Positions 22,709 through 31,651 of a DNA stretch of 32,458 bases are shown piece by piece. Origin of the DNA: an uncultured Lachnospiraceae bacterium. GTDB lineage: Bacteria > Bacillota > Clostridia > Lachnospirales > Lachnospiraceae. The stretch spans positions 1 to 32,458 of the forward strand of contig CAMVNR010000021.1 in the NCBI GenBank assembly GCA_947168905.1. The letters run 5' to 3'. Made by a program: the position numbers and the translations under genes. Positions within the stretch are counted from its first letter, which is position 1, and the number at the start of each line of letters is the position of its first letter. The notes below the pieces were generated by a model. That model did not search any database. It had not been told where the DNA came from and was given only the letters and a program-made list of their open reading frames with translations.

Positions 22709-24238
22709 ATGAAAATGAAACCGCGCACCATCCTTACAACGGATATGGAATGCGATGATATGAATTCACTGATCCACCTGTTCCTGTACCTGAATGAGCT
22801 GGATCTGGAGGGAATCGTCTATACCTCTTCCCAGTACCATTTTAACGGAGACGGTGTGCACACGCTGGGCGAAGTGACGCCTCATTACTGCTGCCTTGGC
22901 CCCGGGGAAACGGAAGGACCGATGAAAGACCGTCTGCCCGACCCGCGGGCGAAAGACCTCATGATGTACCGGCCCTTTGAAATCGGCTGGATCGAGGATC
23001 TGATCCGGAATGAATATGCGGCGGTTTATCCGATGCTGTCGAAGCACGCGCAGGGCTATCCGGCGCCGCAGGAACTTCTTGATAAGGTTTTCTACGGCAA
23101 CTACTGGTTTGAGGGCGACGTCCGCTTTGATACCGAAGGCTCGCGGCTTATTGAACGCTGCATCCTGGACGAGCGGGAGGACATTCTCTACCTGCAGTCC
23201 TGGGGCGGCGTGAATACAATTGTCCGGGCCCTTCTTACGATTTACGAGCGGTATAACGGTACGCCCGAATGGCCGTCGATCTGTAAAAAGGTTGTCGATA
23301 AGGTGGCGATTCTCGGCGTCATGGGCGGACACGGACAGGACAACAGCTTTCTTGACTGCGATATTCCGGGCAAGTTTCCGGGCATCCGCTGTATCCGTTC
23401 GGATTTCGGCTATGCTTCCTTCATGACCGCGAAGGGCTGTCAGGAGGACACACTTCCTCTGATGCAGGCGGCGTACATGTATCCGCATTTCAAGGTGAAT
23501 CACGGCCCGCTTGTCGGAAAGTACGCGCTCTACGGCGACGGCACCTATTATCCGGGAGAATGCGAGCGCTTCCAGTATGGTCTCACACCGGTCCTCGACT
23601 GGGGCTTTAACGGAATGCCTGCGATGCATTTTGAGAAATATGACATCCTGGGCGAAGGCGATTCCGGGACCTATATTCCCCTGTTTACCAATTTCGGTCT
23701 CCGGGGCATGGAAGACTGGCGGTATGGGACCATGCTCGGTGTGATTCACGTCGACGATATGAAGCCTGTCGATATCGGCGCGATGATGGCGGAGCATCAG
23801 AAACGTAAGCCCCCGGTAAATCCCTTCCTGAAGGCCTACCACGAGGATTTCGCGGCACGCGCCGACTGGTGTGTGAAGGATGTGGAGGAAGCGAATCACA
23901 ATCCGCTCGTTACAGCGCGGGAAAAGGACCTTACAGCCGCTCCGGGAGAGACTGTGTATGTTTTTGCGTCAGTTTTCGACAAACGCCCTTATGAGGCCAA
24001 ATGGTGGCTCTACCGGGCCGGATCGCAGTATCAGGGCAGTGAAGAGGAGGCGCTTCAGACATTCGGAAGGGAGCGGGCTGCGATAAGCACTGCAGATGGG
24101 CAGGGATATCATCGCTTCAGCTTCCGTATCCCGGAAGACGCGAAGCCCGGCGATTTCTTCAGCCTGATCCTGGAGGCCAGGAATGAACATGAAAATCCGA
24201 TGACCGGTTACGGACAGGTGATCGTGAACGTGAGATAA
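22709..24238 (+). CDS. DUF1593 protein, nucleoside-hydrolase-like domain plus C-terminal beta domain
   Basis: A 509-residue protein of the DUF1593 family (PF07632). The start, PRTILTTDMECDDMNSLIHL, shows the acidic cluster D15, E17, D19, D20 of the nucleoside-hydrolase fold, which normally binds Ca2+. LEGIVYTSS, LYLQSWGGVNT and GVMGGHGQD follow. The C-terminal about 90 residues are a beta-sandwich like that annotated in cellulose-binding relatives. Family members occur in polysaccharide-use loci, and the true reaction is not established; hydrolysis of a glycosidic bond is a reasonable guess. No signal peptide. Start: ATG 22709 after AAGGAG. It is first in a probable operon with the metallo-hydrolase and GH3 that follow. 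The 116 bases after the terminator contain no promoter I can name with confidence. Confidence 0.83.
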   Translation: MKMKPRTILTTDMECDDMNSLIHLFLYLNELDLEGIVYTSSQYHFNGDGVHTLGEVTPHYCCLGPGETEGPMKDRLPDPRAKDLMMYRPFEIGWIEDLIRNEYAAVYPMLSKHAQGYPAPQELLDKVFYGNYWFEGDVRFDTEGSRLIERCILDEREDILYLQSWGGVNTIVRALLTIYERYNGTPEWPSICKKVVDKVAILGVMGGHGQDNSFLDCDIPGKFPGIRCIRSDFGYASFMTAKGCQEDTLPLMQAAYMYPHFKVNHGPLVGKYALYGDGTYYPGECERFQYGLTPVLDWGFNGMPAMHFEKYDILGEGDSGTYIPLFTNFGLRGMEDWRYGTMLGVIHVDDMKPVDIGAMMAEHQKRKPPVNPFLKAYHEDFAARADWCVKDVEEANHNPLVTAREKDLTAAPGETVYVFASVFDKRPYEAKWWLYRAGSQYQGSEEEALQTFGRERAAISTADGQGYHRFSFRIPEDAKPGDFFSLILEARNEHENPMTGYGQVIVNVR

Positions 24239-24323
24239 GTGATCCGCGGGGATCGGCCGCTGATGACGGCTTCAGGCTTGAAAACCGGTCCATCGTGGCT
24301 GCCTGCGGCAGGAAAGGAGCAGT

Positions 24324-25328
24324 ATGAATTGGCATAAAAATATGGGTCCGCTGGACTTCAGTAAATTTTCGGATATTCTTCTTGAGGCGCCGGACGGCGA
24401 TATCCGCCCGCAGAGCGAGCCCTACTTTAAGGCGACGAAGCTTGCAGACGGCGTCTGGCAGGTGCTTTCGGACGGAGATCACATCTATGTGCTGGAGGGC
24501 GATGACGAACTCATCTGCATCGACTCCGGTATCGGCGCGGGCAGTATCCGTGATTTCTGTCAGTCGCTCTGTCCTGAAAAGCCGCTGTACAGGATGCTTC
24601 TCACGCATTATCACGGCGATCACATCCTGAACTGTTATCAGTTCGACTGCGTCTATATGTCGGAGGATACCTACCGGCTGCGCGCGGAATTTAAAGAATT
24701 CGCGGATCTTAATGTCCCCGAGGACTATCCGGTCGTCTTCCTGCATGACGGGGATGTGATCAATCTGAAGGGACGGCCGCTCGAAGTCATTGCGCTTGAC
24801 GAGCACGCCAAAGGCTCTCTGCAGTTCCTGGACCGCAAATCCCGCATCCTTTTCTGCGGCGACGAGCTGAACGGAAACTATTTCGACAGCCAGATTTCGG
24901 TCGAGCATTCCTATCGGAATCTTGTGCGCTGGAATGCGCTGCGGCCGTACTATGATCTGCTTGCGGCCGGAAACGATGTGCACGACGCGTCCTATATCGA
25001 GCGCTATCTCGAGATCGCAGAGTACATTCTGAACGGTCACGAGAATGAAGGCACGGCACTCTATAAGCCGCATACGACCGACCGGATCGCAAGCATCCCG
25101 GAGCTTGACGGCAAACGGGTCTTTGCCCGGCGTGCGCCGAAATTTGTCGGCGTCGGTTTTGAAGAAAAGATGATCGAAGCCGGCTACGGTGAGCAGCTCG
25201 CGTTAAACGACGGACATTTTGCCTTCGCTCATATGCGAAAGCTCGGCCCTGATGGTCCCTTCGATCGGGAAATCGTGCGAAACGGTGCGCATTTCTGCTA
25301 TTTTCTGAACAAAATCTGGGACAAATAA
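24324..25328 (+). CDS. Metallo-beta-lactamase-fold hydrolase
   Basis: A 334-residue MBL-fold protein. The metal motif LLTHYHGDH gives H95, H97, D99 and H100. H161 in LDEHAKGS and D180 in FCGDEL complete most of a binuclear site; the last histidine would be one of those near 250-260 or 320. The fold hydrolyses esters, thioesters, lactones or phosphodiesters; no subfamily marker tells which. It is neither secreted nor membrane-bound. Start: ATG 24324 after AAAGGAG. It lies between the DUF1593 and GH3 genes with gaps of 85 and 53 bases and no clear terminator, so it probably helps break down the same substrate, for example as a lactonase or a deacylase. That role is inference. Confidence 0.85.
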   Translation: MNWHKNMGPLDFSKFSDILLEAPDGDIRPQSEPYFKATKLADGVWQVLSDGDHIYVLEGDDELICIDSGIGAGSIRDFCQSLCPEKPLYRMLLTHYHGDHILNCYQFDCVYMSEDTYRLRAEFKEFADLNVPEDYPVVFLHDGDVINLKGRPLEVIALDEHAKGSLQFLDRKSRILFCGDELNGNYFDSQISVEHSYRNLVRWNALRPYYDLLAAGNDVHDASYIERYLEIAEYILNGHENEGTALYKPHTTDRIASIPELDGKRVFARRAPKFVGVGFEEKMIEAGYGEQLALNDGHFAFAHMRKLGPDGPFDREIVRNGAHFCYFLNKIWDK

Positions 25329-25381
25329 ACTGCGGGGATCAAACGATTTTTATACACGGCAGTAAGATTGCAGGAGGAAAA

Positions 25382-27583
25382 ATGAACGGATTTCATCGAA
25401 AGGAACAGGCAAACGGACCCCGGCTCAGCTATACGAAGGTACAGCTGATCGAACAGGACGGGCTGTTTTTTAAAGATCTTGCAGGCACGAGAGAACTTCT
25501 GCCTTATGAAGACTGGCGGCTTCCGGCGAAGAAACGGGCGGAGGACCTGGCGAAGCGGCTTGGCCCGGACGAGATCGCAGGCCTGATGCTGGTTTCAGGG
25601 CATCTGATGGTGCCGTCGCCGAATTTCAGGACCATGAAGGGGACCTACGGCGGAGAAACATTTGACCGTACGAAGCATCAGCCCTTCGCGCTGACGGATC
25701 AGGTAAAGGAGATGCTGACAGGGGAACACATCCGCAACGTACTGCAGTCACGTGCGGAAAGCTCGGAGGTATCCGTCCGCTGGAATAATGAACTGCAGAC
25801 CCTGGCGGAAGCGCAGCCTTTCGGAATTCCCGTAAGTATCGCGACAGACCCCAGACACGGCGCGAGTTCCAGCAAGGCGGAATTTAAGACCGCCGGTGAA
25901 GGTGTAAGTAAATGGCCGGAGGGGATCGGTTTTGCCGCGGCGGGGGATCCGGCGCTTGTGAAGGAATTTGCCGAGATTGCAAGTAAAGAGTACCGGGCGC
26001 TTGGCATCAGCACTGCGCTCGGGCCGCAGGTCGACCTCGCGACGGAACCCCGCTGGATGCGCATGGAGGATACCTTCGGCGGAGACGTCAAACAATCCAT
26101 TGCCTTTGCGAAAGCTTACTGCGACGGCATGCAGACAACAGAAGGGACGGAAGACAGCGTTAATCCCGGCTGGGGAAAAGACAGCGTTATCACCATGGTC
26201 AAACACTGGCCGGGCGGCGGTACCGGGGAAGGCGGACGCGATGCTCACTATGCTTTCGGCGAGTTTGCAGTCTATCCCGGCAATAATTTCGAAGAACATC
26301 AGAGACCCTTTACGGAAGGCGCCTACCGGCTTGACGGCCCGACAAAGTGTGCGGCTGCGACCATGCCCTATTATACGGTTTCCTGGGGGCAGGGAGAGCC
26401 GGTCGGAAACTCCTATAATACTTTTCTGATCCATGATCTTCTGCGTGAAAAATACGGCTATGACGGCGTTGTCTGCACGGACTGGGGCATCGTGGAGGAT
26501 CCGGAGCCCACGCTGGACTGCTTTGGCTCGCGTCCGTACGGCATGCAGGATTATACGGAAGCCGAGCGGTATCTGAGGATTATCATGAACGGCGTGGATC
26601 AGTTCGGCGGTCCGGTGAGCGCAGAGAAGGTCCGGGAGGCATACCGCCTCGGGTGCGAACGCTTCGGAGAAGAAAAAATGAGAGCGCGTTTTGAAGCCTC
26701 CGCCGTACGGATTCTGACCAACCTGTTCCGGCTCGGGCTGTTCGAGGACCCGTATCTTGATGTGGAAGAGAGTCTTTCTGTCATCGGAAACGCAAGATTC
26801 CGGATGGCCGGTCTTGCTGCCCAGAGGCGTTCTGTCGTCGTCCTGAAGAATAAAGACCATCTTTTCCCGCTGAAGCCGGGTCTGAAGATTTATGTGCCGG
26901 AGCGCAGGCTCCTTCCGAAAAAAAGCTTCATGCGCACAATGGAGGAGGAAAGGACGGAAGAGCCTGTCAGCGAAGAAGAGGCGAACGGCTACTTCACCCT
27001 CGTAAAGAATCCGGAAGAAGCGGACGCTGCGATTGTCTGGGCAGAGAGTCCGTTAAGCGTCAACAAAGGCTATGACGGCGGGGAGCTTGAAAAAGGCGGA
27101 AACGGCTACCTTCCGATTCCTCTTCAATACCGTCCTTACACGGCTTCTTCCGCGAGACAGCCCAGTATTGCCGGCGGAGACTTTCGGGAAAAAAGCAGCG
27201 ACCGCAGTTACCGGGGGAAAACAGAGACCGTCTGCAACGAATCCGACCTTGACAATATTCTCTCCATGCGGAAGGTCATGGGAAAACGGCCGGTCATTGT
27301 TCTCATGGAGCTCCATAACCCTGTGGTGCCGGCGGAGTTCGAAGCTGCTGCCGACGGGATTTCAGTCCAGTTCGGAGTAACGAAGCAGGCGATGTTCGAT
27401 GTGATTTTCGGCAAAGGCGGAACGGCCGGGAAGCTTCCCTATCATCTGCCGAAGGACATGGAAACGATTGAAAACCACCGGGAGGACTGTTTCGACGACT
27501 ATGAGCCTTACATAGACAGCGAGGGGAACTGTTACGCAGCCGGATTCGGCCTGGAGGTGGAAAATAGCTTCCCTGCGGAATAA
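25382..27583 (+). CDS. GH3 glycosidase, conventional domain order
   Basis: A 733-residue GH3 enzyme. Here the TIM barrel comes first (about 50-460, with FGIPVSIATDPRHG and MVKHWPGGGTGEGGRDAH) and carries nucleophile D367 in VVCTDWG. The alpha/beta sandwich (about 480-720, with RRSVVVLKNKDHLFPL) follows. The YAAGFGLEV end marks the typical C-terminus without a fibronectin-III domain. It would act as an exo-beta-glycosidase, probably beta-glucosidase-like, in the cytoplasm. Start: ATG 25382 directly after GGAGGAAAA. It closes the DUF1593-MBL-GH3 unit. It differs in order and motifs from the GH3 at 9507, so the two are not a recent duplication and probably serve different linkages. Confidence 0.92.
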   Translation: MNGFHRKEQANGPRLSYTKVQLIEQDGLFFKDLAGTRELLPYEDWRLPAKKRAEDLAKRLGPDEIAGLMLVSGHLMVPSPNFRTMKGTYGGETFDRTKHQPFALTDQVKEMLTGEHIRNVLQSRAESSEVSVRWNNELQTLAEAQPFGIPVSIATDPRHGASSSKAEFKTAGEGVSKWPEGIGFAAAGDPALVKEFAEIASKEYRALGISTALGPQVDLATEPRWMRMEDTFGGDVKQSIAFAKAYCDGMQTTEGTEDSVNPGWGKDSVITMVKHWPGGGTGEGGRDAHYAFGEFAVYPGNNFEEHQRPFTEGAYRLDGPTKCAAATMPYYTVSWGQGEPVGNSYNTFLIHDLLREKYGYDGVVCTDWGIVEDPEPTLDCFGSRPYGMQDYTEAERYLRIIMNGVDQFGGPVSAEKVREAYRLGCERFGEEKMRARFEASAVRILTNLFRLGLFEDPYLDVEESLSVIGNARFRMAGLAAQRRSVVVLKNKDHLFPLKPGLKIYVPERRLLPKKSFMRTMEEERTEEPVSEEEANGYFTLVKNPEEADAAIVWAESPLSVNKGYDGGELEKGGNGYLPIPLQYRPYTASSARQPSIAGGDFREKSSDRSYRGKTETVCNESDLDNILSMRKVMGKRPVIVLMELHNPVVPAEFEAAADGISVQFGVTKQAMFDVIFGKGGTAGKLPYHLPKDMETIENHREDCFDDYEPYIDSEGNCYAAGFGLEVENSFPAE

Positions 27584-27594
27584 TTTTACTTATT

Positions 27595-27613
27595 TGTTGG
27601 ACATCTGTTGGAC
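27595..27613 (+). repeat. Two direct repeats of TGTTGGAC
   Basis: TGTTGGAC occurs at 27595-27602 and 27606-27613, starts 11 bases apart (about one helical turn), in the leader region of the orphan gene at 27709. It could be an operator, but no regulator is known. Confidence 0.35.
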
Positions 27614-27648
27614 GGGGGGCAGTATTCTGATTTTTGTGAAAAAGAACA

Positions 27649-27666
27649 GGGCTTCGAAAGCCTTTT
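27649..27666 (+). terminator. Weak intrinsic terminator after GH3
   Basis: GGCTT (27650-27654), loop CGA and AAGCC (27658-27662), followed by TTTT. The short stem allows some readthrough into the next gene. Confidence 0.45.
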
Positions 27667-27708
27667 AAAACGGAATAGGACAGAATGCTCTTCTAAGGGA
27701 GGTTGAGT

Positions 27709-29769
27709 ATGGCAATTACAGTTAATCAGTTTCTGAATCTTGATCATTATGATGTTCTGGCAGAGAGCCTTGGCAGTATCGCACTGCGTCTGGAGGCGGC
27801 CAGGGAGAAAATGATCGCGCGGGGAATTCCCGTGACGGGAAAACTTGCCGAGAATTTTGAAAAATTCCAGAATTGCATCAATGATCTCTTGAATGATTCT
27901 CCGGAGGACGAGGTCGTCGCAAAGCAGGAAGCAGCGCTTCGGACGATGGATGATTTTGCAGCCTTCATGAACCTGAATATCGGTCCAGGCCAGCAGACGC
28001 TCAGGGATCTTCTGACGAACGGCAAGGAAGACGACAGGACGGCGCTTGAGAATGAGCTTTCAGAACTTGAAGAAGGACTTCAGATCGAGACCGAAAAGAA
28101 TATCGCTCCTCTGTACAACTTCAGGACGCAGAATGAAACAGATGAATTCACGTCTGAAATGCTGGAGGAGCAGATCCAGTCGCATCTTTCGCGCGGGCAG
28201 TACGAGCCCAACAACACAGCCTTTAATGATTATGAAAACGCTGTGAGAGATTTGATGTATGAGTTTGATCAGCATCAGCACGAAGATCCCAAGGCCGCAG
28301 AAGAAGCGGCTCAGGAGCTTGATCACTGGAGTGTTCTCACCGGTTTTACCACCAGCTCCAAGAATGTGAGCTCCCAGGCGATCCGGTTTGTCACAATCAA
28401 TGGAGAAGAGAAGTGCTTCAAAACAGCGCCGATGCAGCGCGGGGAAGCCCTTCAGAAGTTCTGCAGCGATTTTGAAAAAGTCAATGGAAAGAAGCTCACG
28501 ATCGGGAAAGAAACGCATACCGTGGAAGAATGGCTCAATAAAGTCGCCAAAAAGCCGGTCGTGCAGAATCTCAGGGACGAGATGAATCCGGCGCTTTATA
28601 AGCCGAACAGAAATGAGCTCCCAATCAGCGCGGATCAGCTGATCGAATCCGTAACAACTCCGCTGAAAAACGGCGCGAAGGAGCCGGCATTTGACGATCT
28701 GTGCGCGGTATTCGCGGCGCGGACCGAGGCAAATGCCGAGCGGGATAATATCGACGGCCTGAAGGCGGCAAAGATCTCGAAGGGAAAGGTTGACTTCGTC
28801 AAAGGCAGCTTCGCGAAAAACCATCTCGTGCAGGAATACTTTGAACAGAACGGGGCGGAGGTGAAACGCCTGATTAAGAAAGGGCACGGCGGGGAGCTCG
28901 AGGAAAGCTTTAAGAAATTCCTGCTGAACCAGCCCGCAGGGAAGCTCGAAAACGATCCGGCGCTTCAGCGGTATATGCCGACCTATTCACAGCGGATCAA
29001 GGCGCTGCAGAAAAAAGCCAAGACCCTGCAGGGCAACGAGTCTCTTGAAACCATGGCGGAAATTACGATTCTGAGGAACATGGCGAAGACCCAGAGAAAG
29101 AAGAAGGCGCGCCTGGAGAAGACGATCGCGTGCGATGCAAGTCTTTCTCTTTCGAAATCCGTGGATATCCTCGCAAACAAGACCGCTTTCAACCGGCTGG
29201 CGGTGGAGGCGCTTGGTGATCTTCAGAGCGGCCACGGCGGAGCGATGGTCGATACGATGAGAAGAGCTGCCCGCACGCTGAAGCCGGATGAATACGACGA
29301 CATCACGAACGTATTCATTAACAGGAACACCTACGGCGGCCTGATCAGCAATATCAAGGTCCAGGCCGGCCTGATGCTGGACAAGCTCGTGAATAACCCG
29401 GGCGCTGCGGCTTCCATGAAAGAGGAGTACAGGAAGATGGCGTTCGAGCTTCACGGTCTCTGCGACAGCGTGAAGAACCTTGGCAGCAAGCGCCTGCCGC
29501 TTGGCAGCAATGTCGACTGGGATCATATGGATTATATCGAAAAAACACTGTCGGAGGGCAATCATTTCTCGCCCGAAAAAACAGCCGATGTGACCGTCGA
29601 GCAGATGAAATACGGTCTGGAGCGGATGATGCAGACGGACCTGAAGACACTGAACTTCAACATGGCATCTGCCTATCCGAAAAAGAATCCGGCTGCAGAG
29701 CATGATAAGGAAATCCAGAACATCAATCGCAAAGAGAACGAGGAGATCAATATCATCCCCAAGGTCTGA
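27709..29769 (+). CDS. Unrecognised 686-residue charged, mostly helical protein
   Basis: I do not recognise this protein. It has no signal peptide and no transmembrane segment. It is rich in K, E, D, N and L, and most of it reads as helix, with several coiled-coil-like stretches (about 110-150, 425-475). A more globular part lies near 210-300, with QAIRFVTINGEEKCFKTAPM. The C-terminus is polar (NINRKENEEINIIPKV). Large proteins of this style occur scattered in Lachnospiraceae without known function. Start: ATG 27709, 6 bases after AAGGGAGG; TTG 27703 overlaps that site. It has a weak hairpin upstream and a strong terminator downstream, so it is probably monocistronic. Neither the glycosidases nor gpmI reveal its role. 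Composition and codon use look native to the genome. Confidence 0.85.
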   Translation: MAITVNQFLNLDHYDVLAESLGSIALRLEAAREKMIARGIPVTGKLAENFEKFQNCINDLLNDSPEDEVVAKQEAALRTMDDFAAFMNLNIGPGQQTLRDLLTNGKEDDRTALENELSELEEGLQIETEKNIAPLYNFRTQNETDEFTSEMLEEQIQSHLSRGQYEPNNTAFNDYENAVRDLMYEFDQHQHEDPKAAEEAAQELDHWSVLTGFTTSSKNVSSQAIRFVTINGEEKCFKTAPMQRGEALQKFCSDFEKVNGKKLTIGKETHTVEEWLNKVAKKPVVQNLRDEMNPALYKPNRNELPISADQLIESVTTPLKNGAKEPAFDDLCAVFAARTEANAERDNIDGLKAAKISKGKVDFVKGSFAKNHLVQEYFEQNGAEVKRLIKKGHGGELEESFKKFLLNQPAGKLENDPALQRYMPTYSQRIKALQKKAKTLQGNESLETMAEITILRNMAKTQRKKKARLEKTIACDASLSLSKSVDILANKTAFNRLAVEALGDLQSGHGGAMVDTMRRAARTLKPDEYDDITNVFINRNTYGGLISNIKVQAGLMLDKLVNNPGAAASMKEEYRKMAFELHGLCDSVKNLGSKRLPLGSNVDWDHMDYIEKTLSEGNHFSPEKTADVTVEQMKYGLERMMQTDLKTLNFNMASAYPKKNPAAEHDKEIQNINRKENEEINIIPKV

Positions 29770-29775
29770 TGTGAA

Positions 29776-29837
29776 ACAAAAAAGAGACAGGAACGGCGCC
29801 CGGGAAATCCCGGGCGCCTTCCTTGTCTCTTTTTTGT
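29776..29837. terminator. Bidirectional terminator between the orphan gene and gpmI
   Basis: GGCGCCCGGG (29795-29804) pairs perfectly with CCCGGGCGCC (29809-29818). ACAAAAAAGAGACA (29776-29789) and TGTCTCTTTTTTGT (29824-29837) make a second, outer 14-bp arm. The A and T runs serve as U tracts for transcripts from either side of these convergent genes. Confidence 0.93.
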
Positions 29838-29855
29838 CAGAGAGATGCTTATTTC

Positions 29856-31430
29856 TTACTTCAGCATGCTTTCTTCCCAGCTGTCATAAGGCTGGATGTC
29901 AAGAAGTCCGGCAACGGTCGGCGCGACGTTCGCCAGACCAAATGCGCCTTCTTTCATCTCGTGGCGCTCATCCTTGTCGTAGATGATGAAGGGAACCGGG
30001 TTCAGGCTGTGCGCCGTACGGACCTCGATCTTGCCCTTCTTGTTCTTCTCAAGCATCTGGTCGGAGTTGCCGTGGTCGGCGGTGACGACCAGGATGCAGT
30101 TCTCTTCATCGACAACCTTCTTGATTCTGGCGAGCTGCAGATCCACGCTTTCGACAGCGATCTCTGTAGCGTCCATGTTGCCCGTATGGCCGACCATGTC
30201 TCCGTTCGGGAAGTTGCAGCGGATGAAGCCGTACTGATGGGACTCGATGGCTTCAATGACCTTATCTGCGATCTCGGTGGCCTTCATCCAGGGGCACTCG
30301 TCAAAGGAACGGACGTCACTCGGAATCTCGCAGTAGTCTTCCAGTTCTTCACTGACCTTGCCGGAACGGTTGCCGTTCCAGAAATAGGTCACGTGGCCGT
30401 ATTTCTGGGTCTCGGAGACGGCGTATTCCTTGATGCCGTGCGAAACAAGAAGCTCTGTGAGGGTGTCTTTGATCTTGGGCGGGTTCACCAGATAGTGATG
30501 CGGGATCTTCAGATCGCCGTCGTATTCGAGCATGCCGGCATATTTCACGGCCGGGACCGCACCGCGGTCGAATTTGTCAAAGGAAGCATCCCCGTCAAAT
30601 GCCATGGAGATTTCAAGTGCACGGTCGCCGCGGAAGTTGTAGAGGATGACGCTGTCGCCGTCCTCCATCGCGCCGACGGGCTTGCCGTCTTTTGCGATGA
30701 CAAACGCCGGAAGATCCTGGTCAATCGCGCCGGTCTCTTCACGCAGCGTGCTGATGGCTTCGAGCGCAGATGCAAACTGTCTGCCCTCGCCGTGAACGTG
30801 AACGTTCCAGCCAAGAGCAACCATCGGCCAGTTGGCCTGATAGCGGTCCATGGTGATCGTCATACGGCCGCCGCCGGAAGCGATCTGACCGTCAAAACAG
30901 TCGTCATTCAGCTCTGCAAGTACATCTTCAAGCATCTTGATGTATTCGGGAGCGCTGGTCGCCGGAACATCACGGCCGTCCAGAAGCGTATGTACGCGGA
31001 CGTGCTTCACGCCTTCTTTTTTGGCTTCCCTGATCATCGCAATCAGGTGGCTGATGTTGGAGTGCACGTTTCCGTCCGAGAGAAGGCCGATGAAATGCAG
31101 TGTTTTACCGTTTTCAACGACAGAACCGGCAAGATCCTTCCAGGTCTCGCTCTCATAGATGGAGCCGGATTCGATGGATTCGTTGACGAGCTTCGCACCC
31201 TGCGAATAGATCTGGCCGCAGCCGAGGGCGTTATGGCCGACTTCTGAGTTGCCCATGTCATCGTCGGTCGGAAGGCCGACAGCGCCTCCGTGCGCCTTGA
31301 TGCACTGCCAGGGGTGATTCTCCTTGAGCCAGTCGAGTGTGGGTGTATTTGCCCGAAGCACACAGTTGCCGAGGGTTTCGGGAGTTTCGCCGACACCGTC
31401 CATGACGATGAGTACGACAGGTTTCTTCAT
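29856..31430 (-). CDS. gpmI: 2,3-bisphosphoglycerate-independent phosphoglycerate mutase, plant-like subtype
   Basis: A 524-residue iPGM that interconverts 3- and 2-phosphoglycerate in glycolysis. D11 in LIVMDGVG and the nucleophile S62 in DDDMGNSEVGHNALG mark the phosphatase domain. HTLLDGRDVP and the ILYNFRGDRALE segment lie in the phosphotransferase domain. DMVGHTGN and VTADHGNSDQM hold the metal ligands near the C-terminus. The DDDMGNSEVGHNALG wording and long C-terminal part resemble plant-type enzymes rather than the commoner bacterial iPGM. Start: ATG with complement at 31428-31430, after GGAGGAAAAAAC; the frame remains open upstream to 31565 without homology. It is a housekeeping gene, transcribed towards the orphan gene, with its own extended -10 promoter at 31537-31565. 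Confidence 0.95.
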   Translation of the reverse strand: MKKPVVLIVMDGVGETPETLGNCVLRANTPTLDWLKENHPWQCIKAHGGAVGLPTDDDMGNSEVGHNALGCGQIYSQGAKLVNESIESGSIYESETWKDLAGSVVENGKTLHFIGLLSDGNVHSNISHLIAMIREAKKEGVKHVRVHTLLDGRDVPATSAPEYIKMLEDVLAELNDDCFDGQIASGGGRMTITMDRYQANWPMVALGWNVHVHGEGRQFASALEAISTLREETGAIDQDLPAFVIAKDGKPVGAMEDGDSVILYNFRGDRALEISMAFDGDASFDKFDRGAVPAVKYAGMLEYDGDLKIPHHYLVNPPKIKDTLTELLVSHGIKEYAVSETQKYGHVTYFWNGNRSGKVSEELEDYCEIPSDVRSFDECPWMKATEIADKVIEAIESHQYGFIRCNFPNGDMVGHTGNMDATEIAVESVDLQLARIKKVVDEENCILVVTADHGNSDQMLEKNKKGKIEVRTAHSLNPVPFIIYDKDERHEMKEGAFGLANVAPTVAGLLDIQPYDSWEESMLK

Positions 31431-31536
31431 GTTTTTTCCTCCGCGTGAAATATTATACTGAGGGCTGCGTCTATGCAGGACGGACTGTGTCCTTCGGATA
31501 GGAAAAGCAGCGCCTGTGAAATCTGTGACAAACTGA

Positions 31537-31565
31537 ATTGTACCATAGATTCCGTGGCTCTGCAA
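31537..31565 (-). promoter_or_regulatory. Extended -10 promoter of gpmI
   Basis: On the minus strand TTGCAG (complement of 31560-31565), 17 bases, then TACAAT (complement of 31537-31542) preceded by TGG. The leader is about 100 bases. A second TATAAT (complement of 31451-31456) is closer to the gene but lacks a good -35. Confidence 0.6.
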
Positions 31566-31570
31566 GCATC

Positions 31571-31618
31571 AAAACACTGCCCTCTTAAAAGAAATAATCC
31601 GAAAAAGGGCAGTGTTTT
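31571..31618 (-). terminator. Terminator after the serpin pseudogene
   Basis: AAAACACTGCCCT (31571-31583) and AGGGCAGTGTTTT (31606-31618) form a perfect 13-bp stem. Read on the minus strand it ends in TTTT, after the serpin stop. It would also work on the plus strand, where TTTTT closes it. Confidence 0.8.
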
Positions 31619-31651
31619 TGACAGGAATTTGCTCTTCGGAGGATCTTGTGC

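Noticed and set aside
22766-23899. 377-codon minus-strand open frame inside the DUF1593 gene
   Set aside because: It is antisense to a well-supported gene, without a start signal, and Arg/His-rich as expected of a shadow frame.
29823-31247. 474-codon plus-strand open frame opposite gpmI
   Set aside because: It begins inside the bidirectional terminator and is antisense to a clear iPGM; it is a codon-bias shadow.
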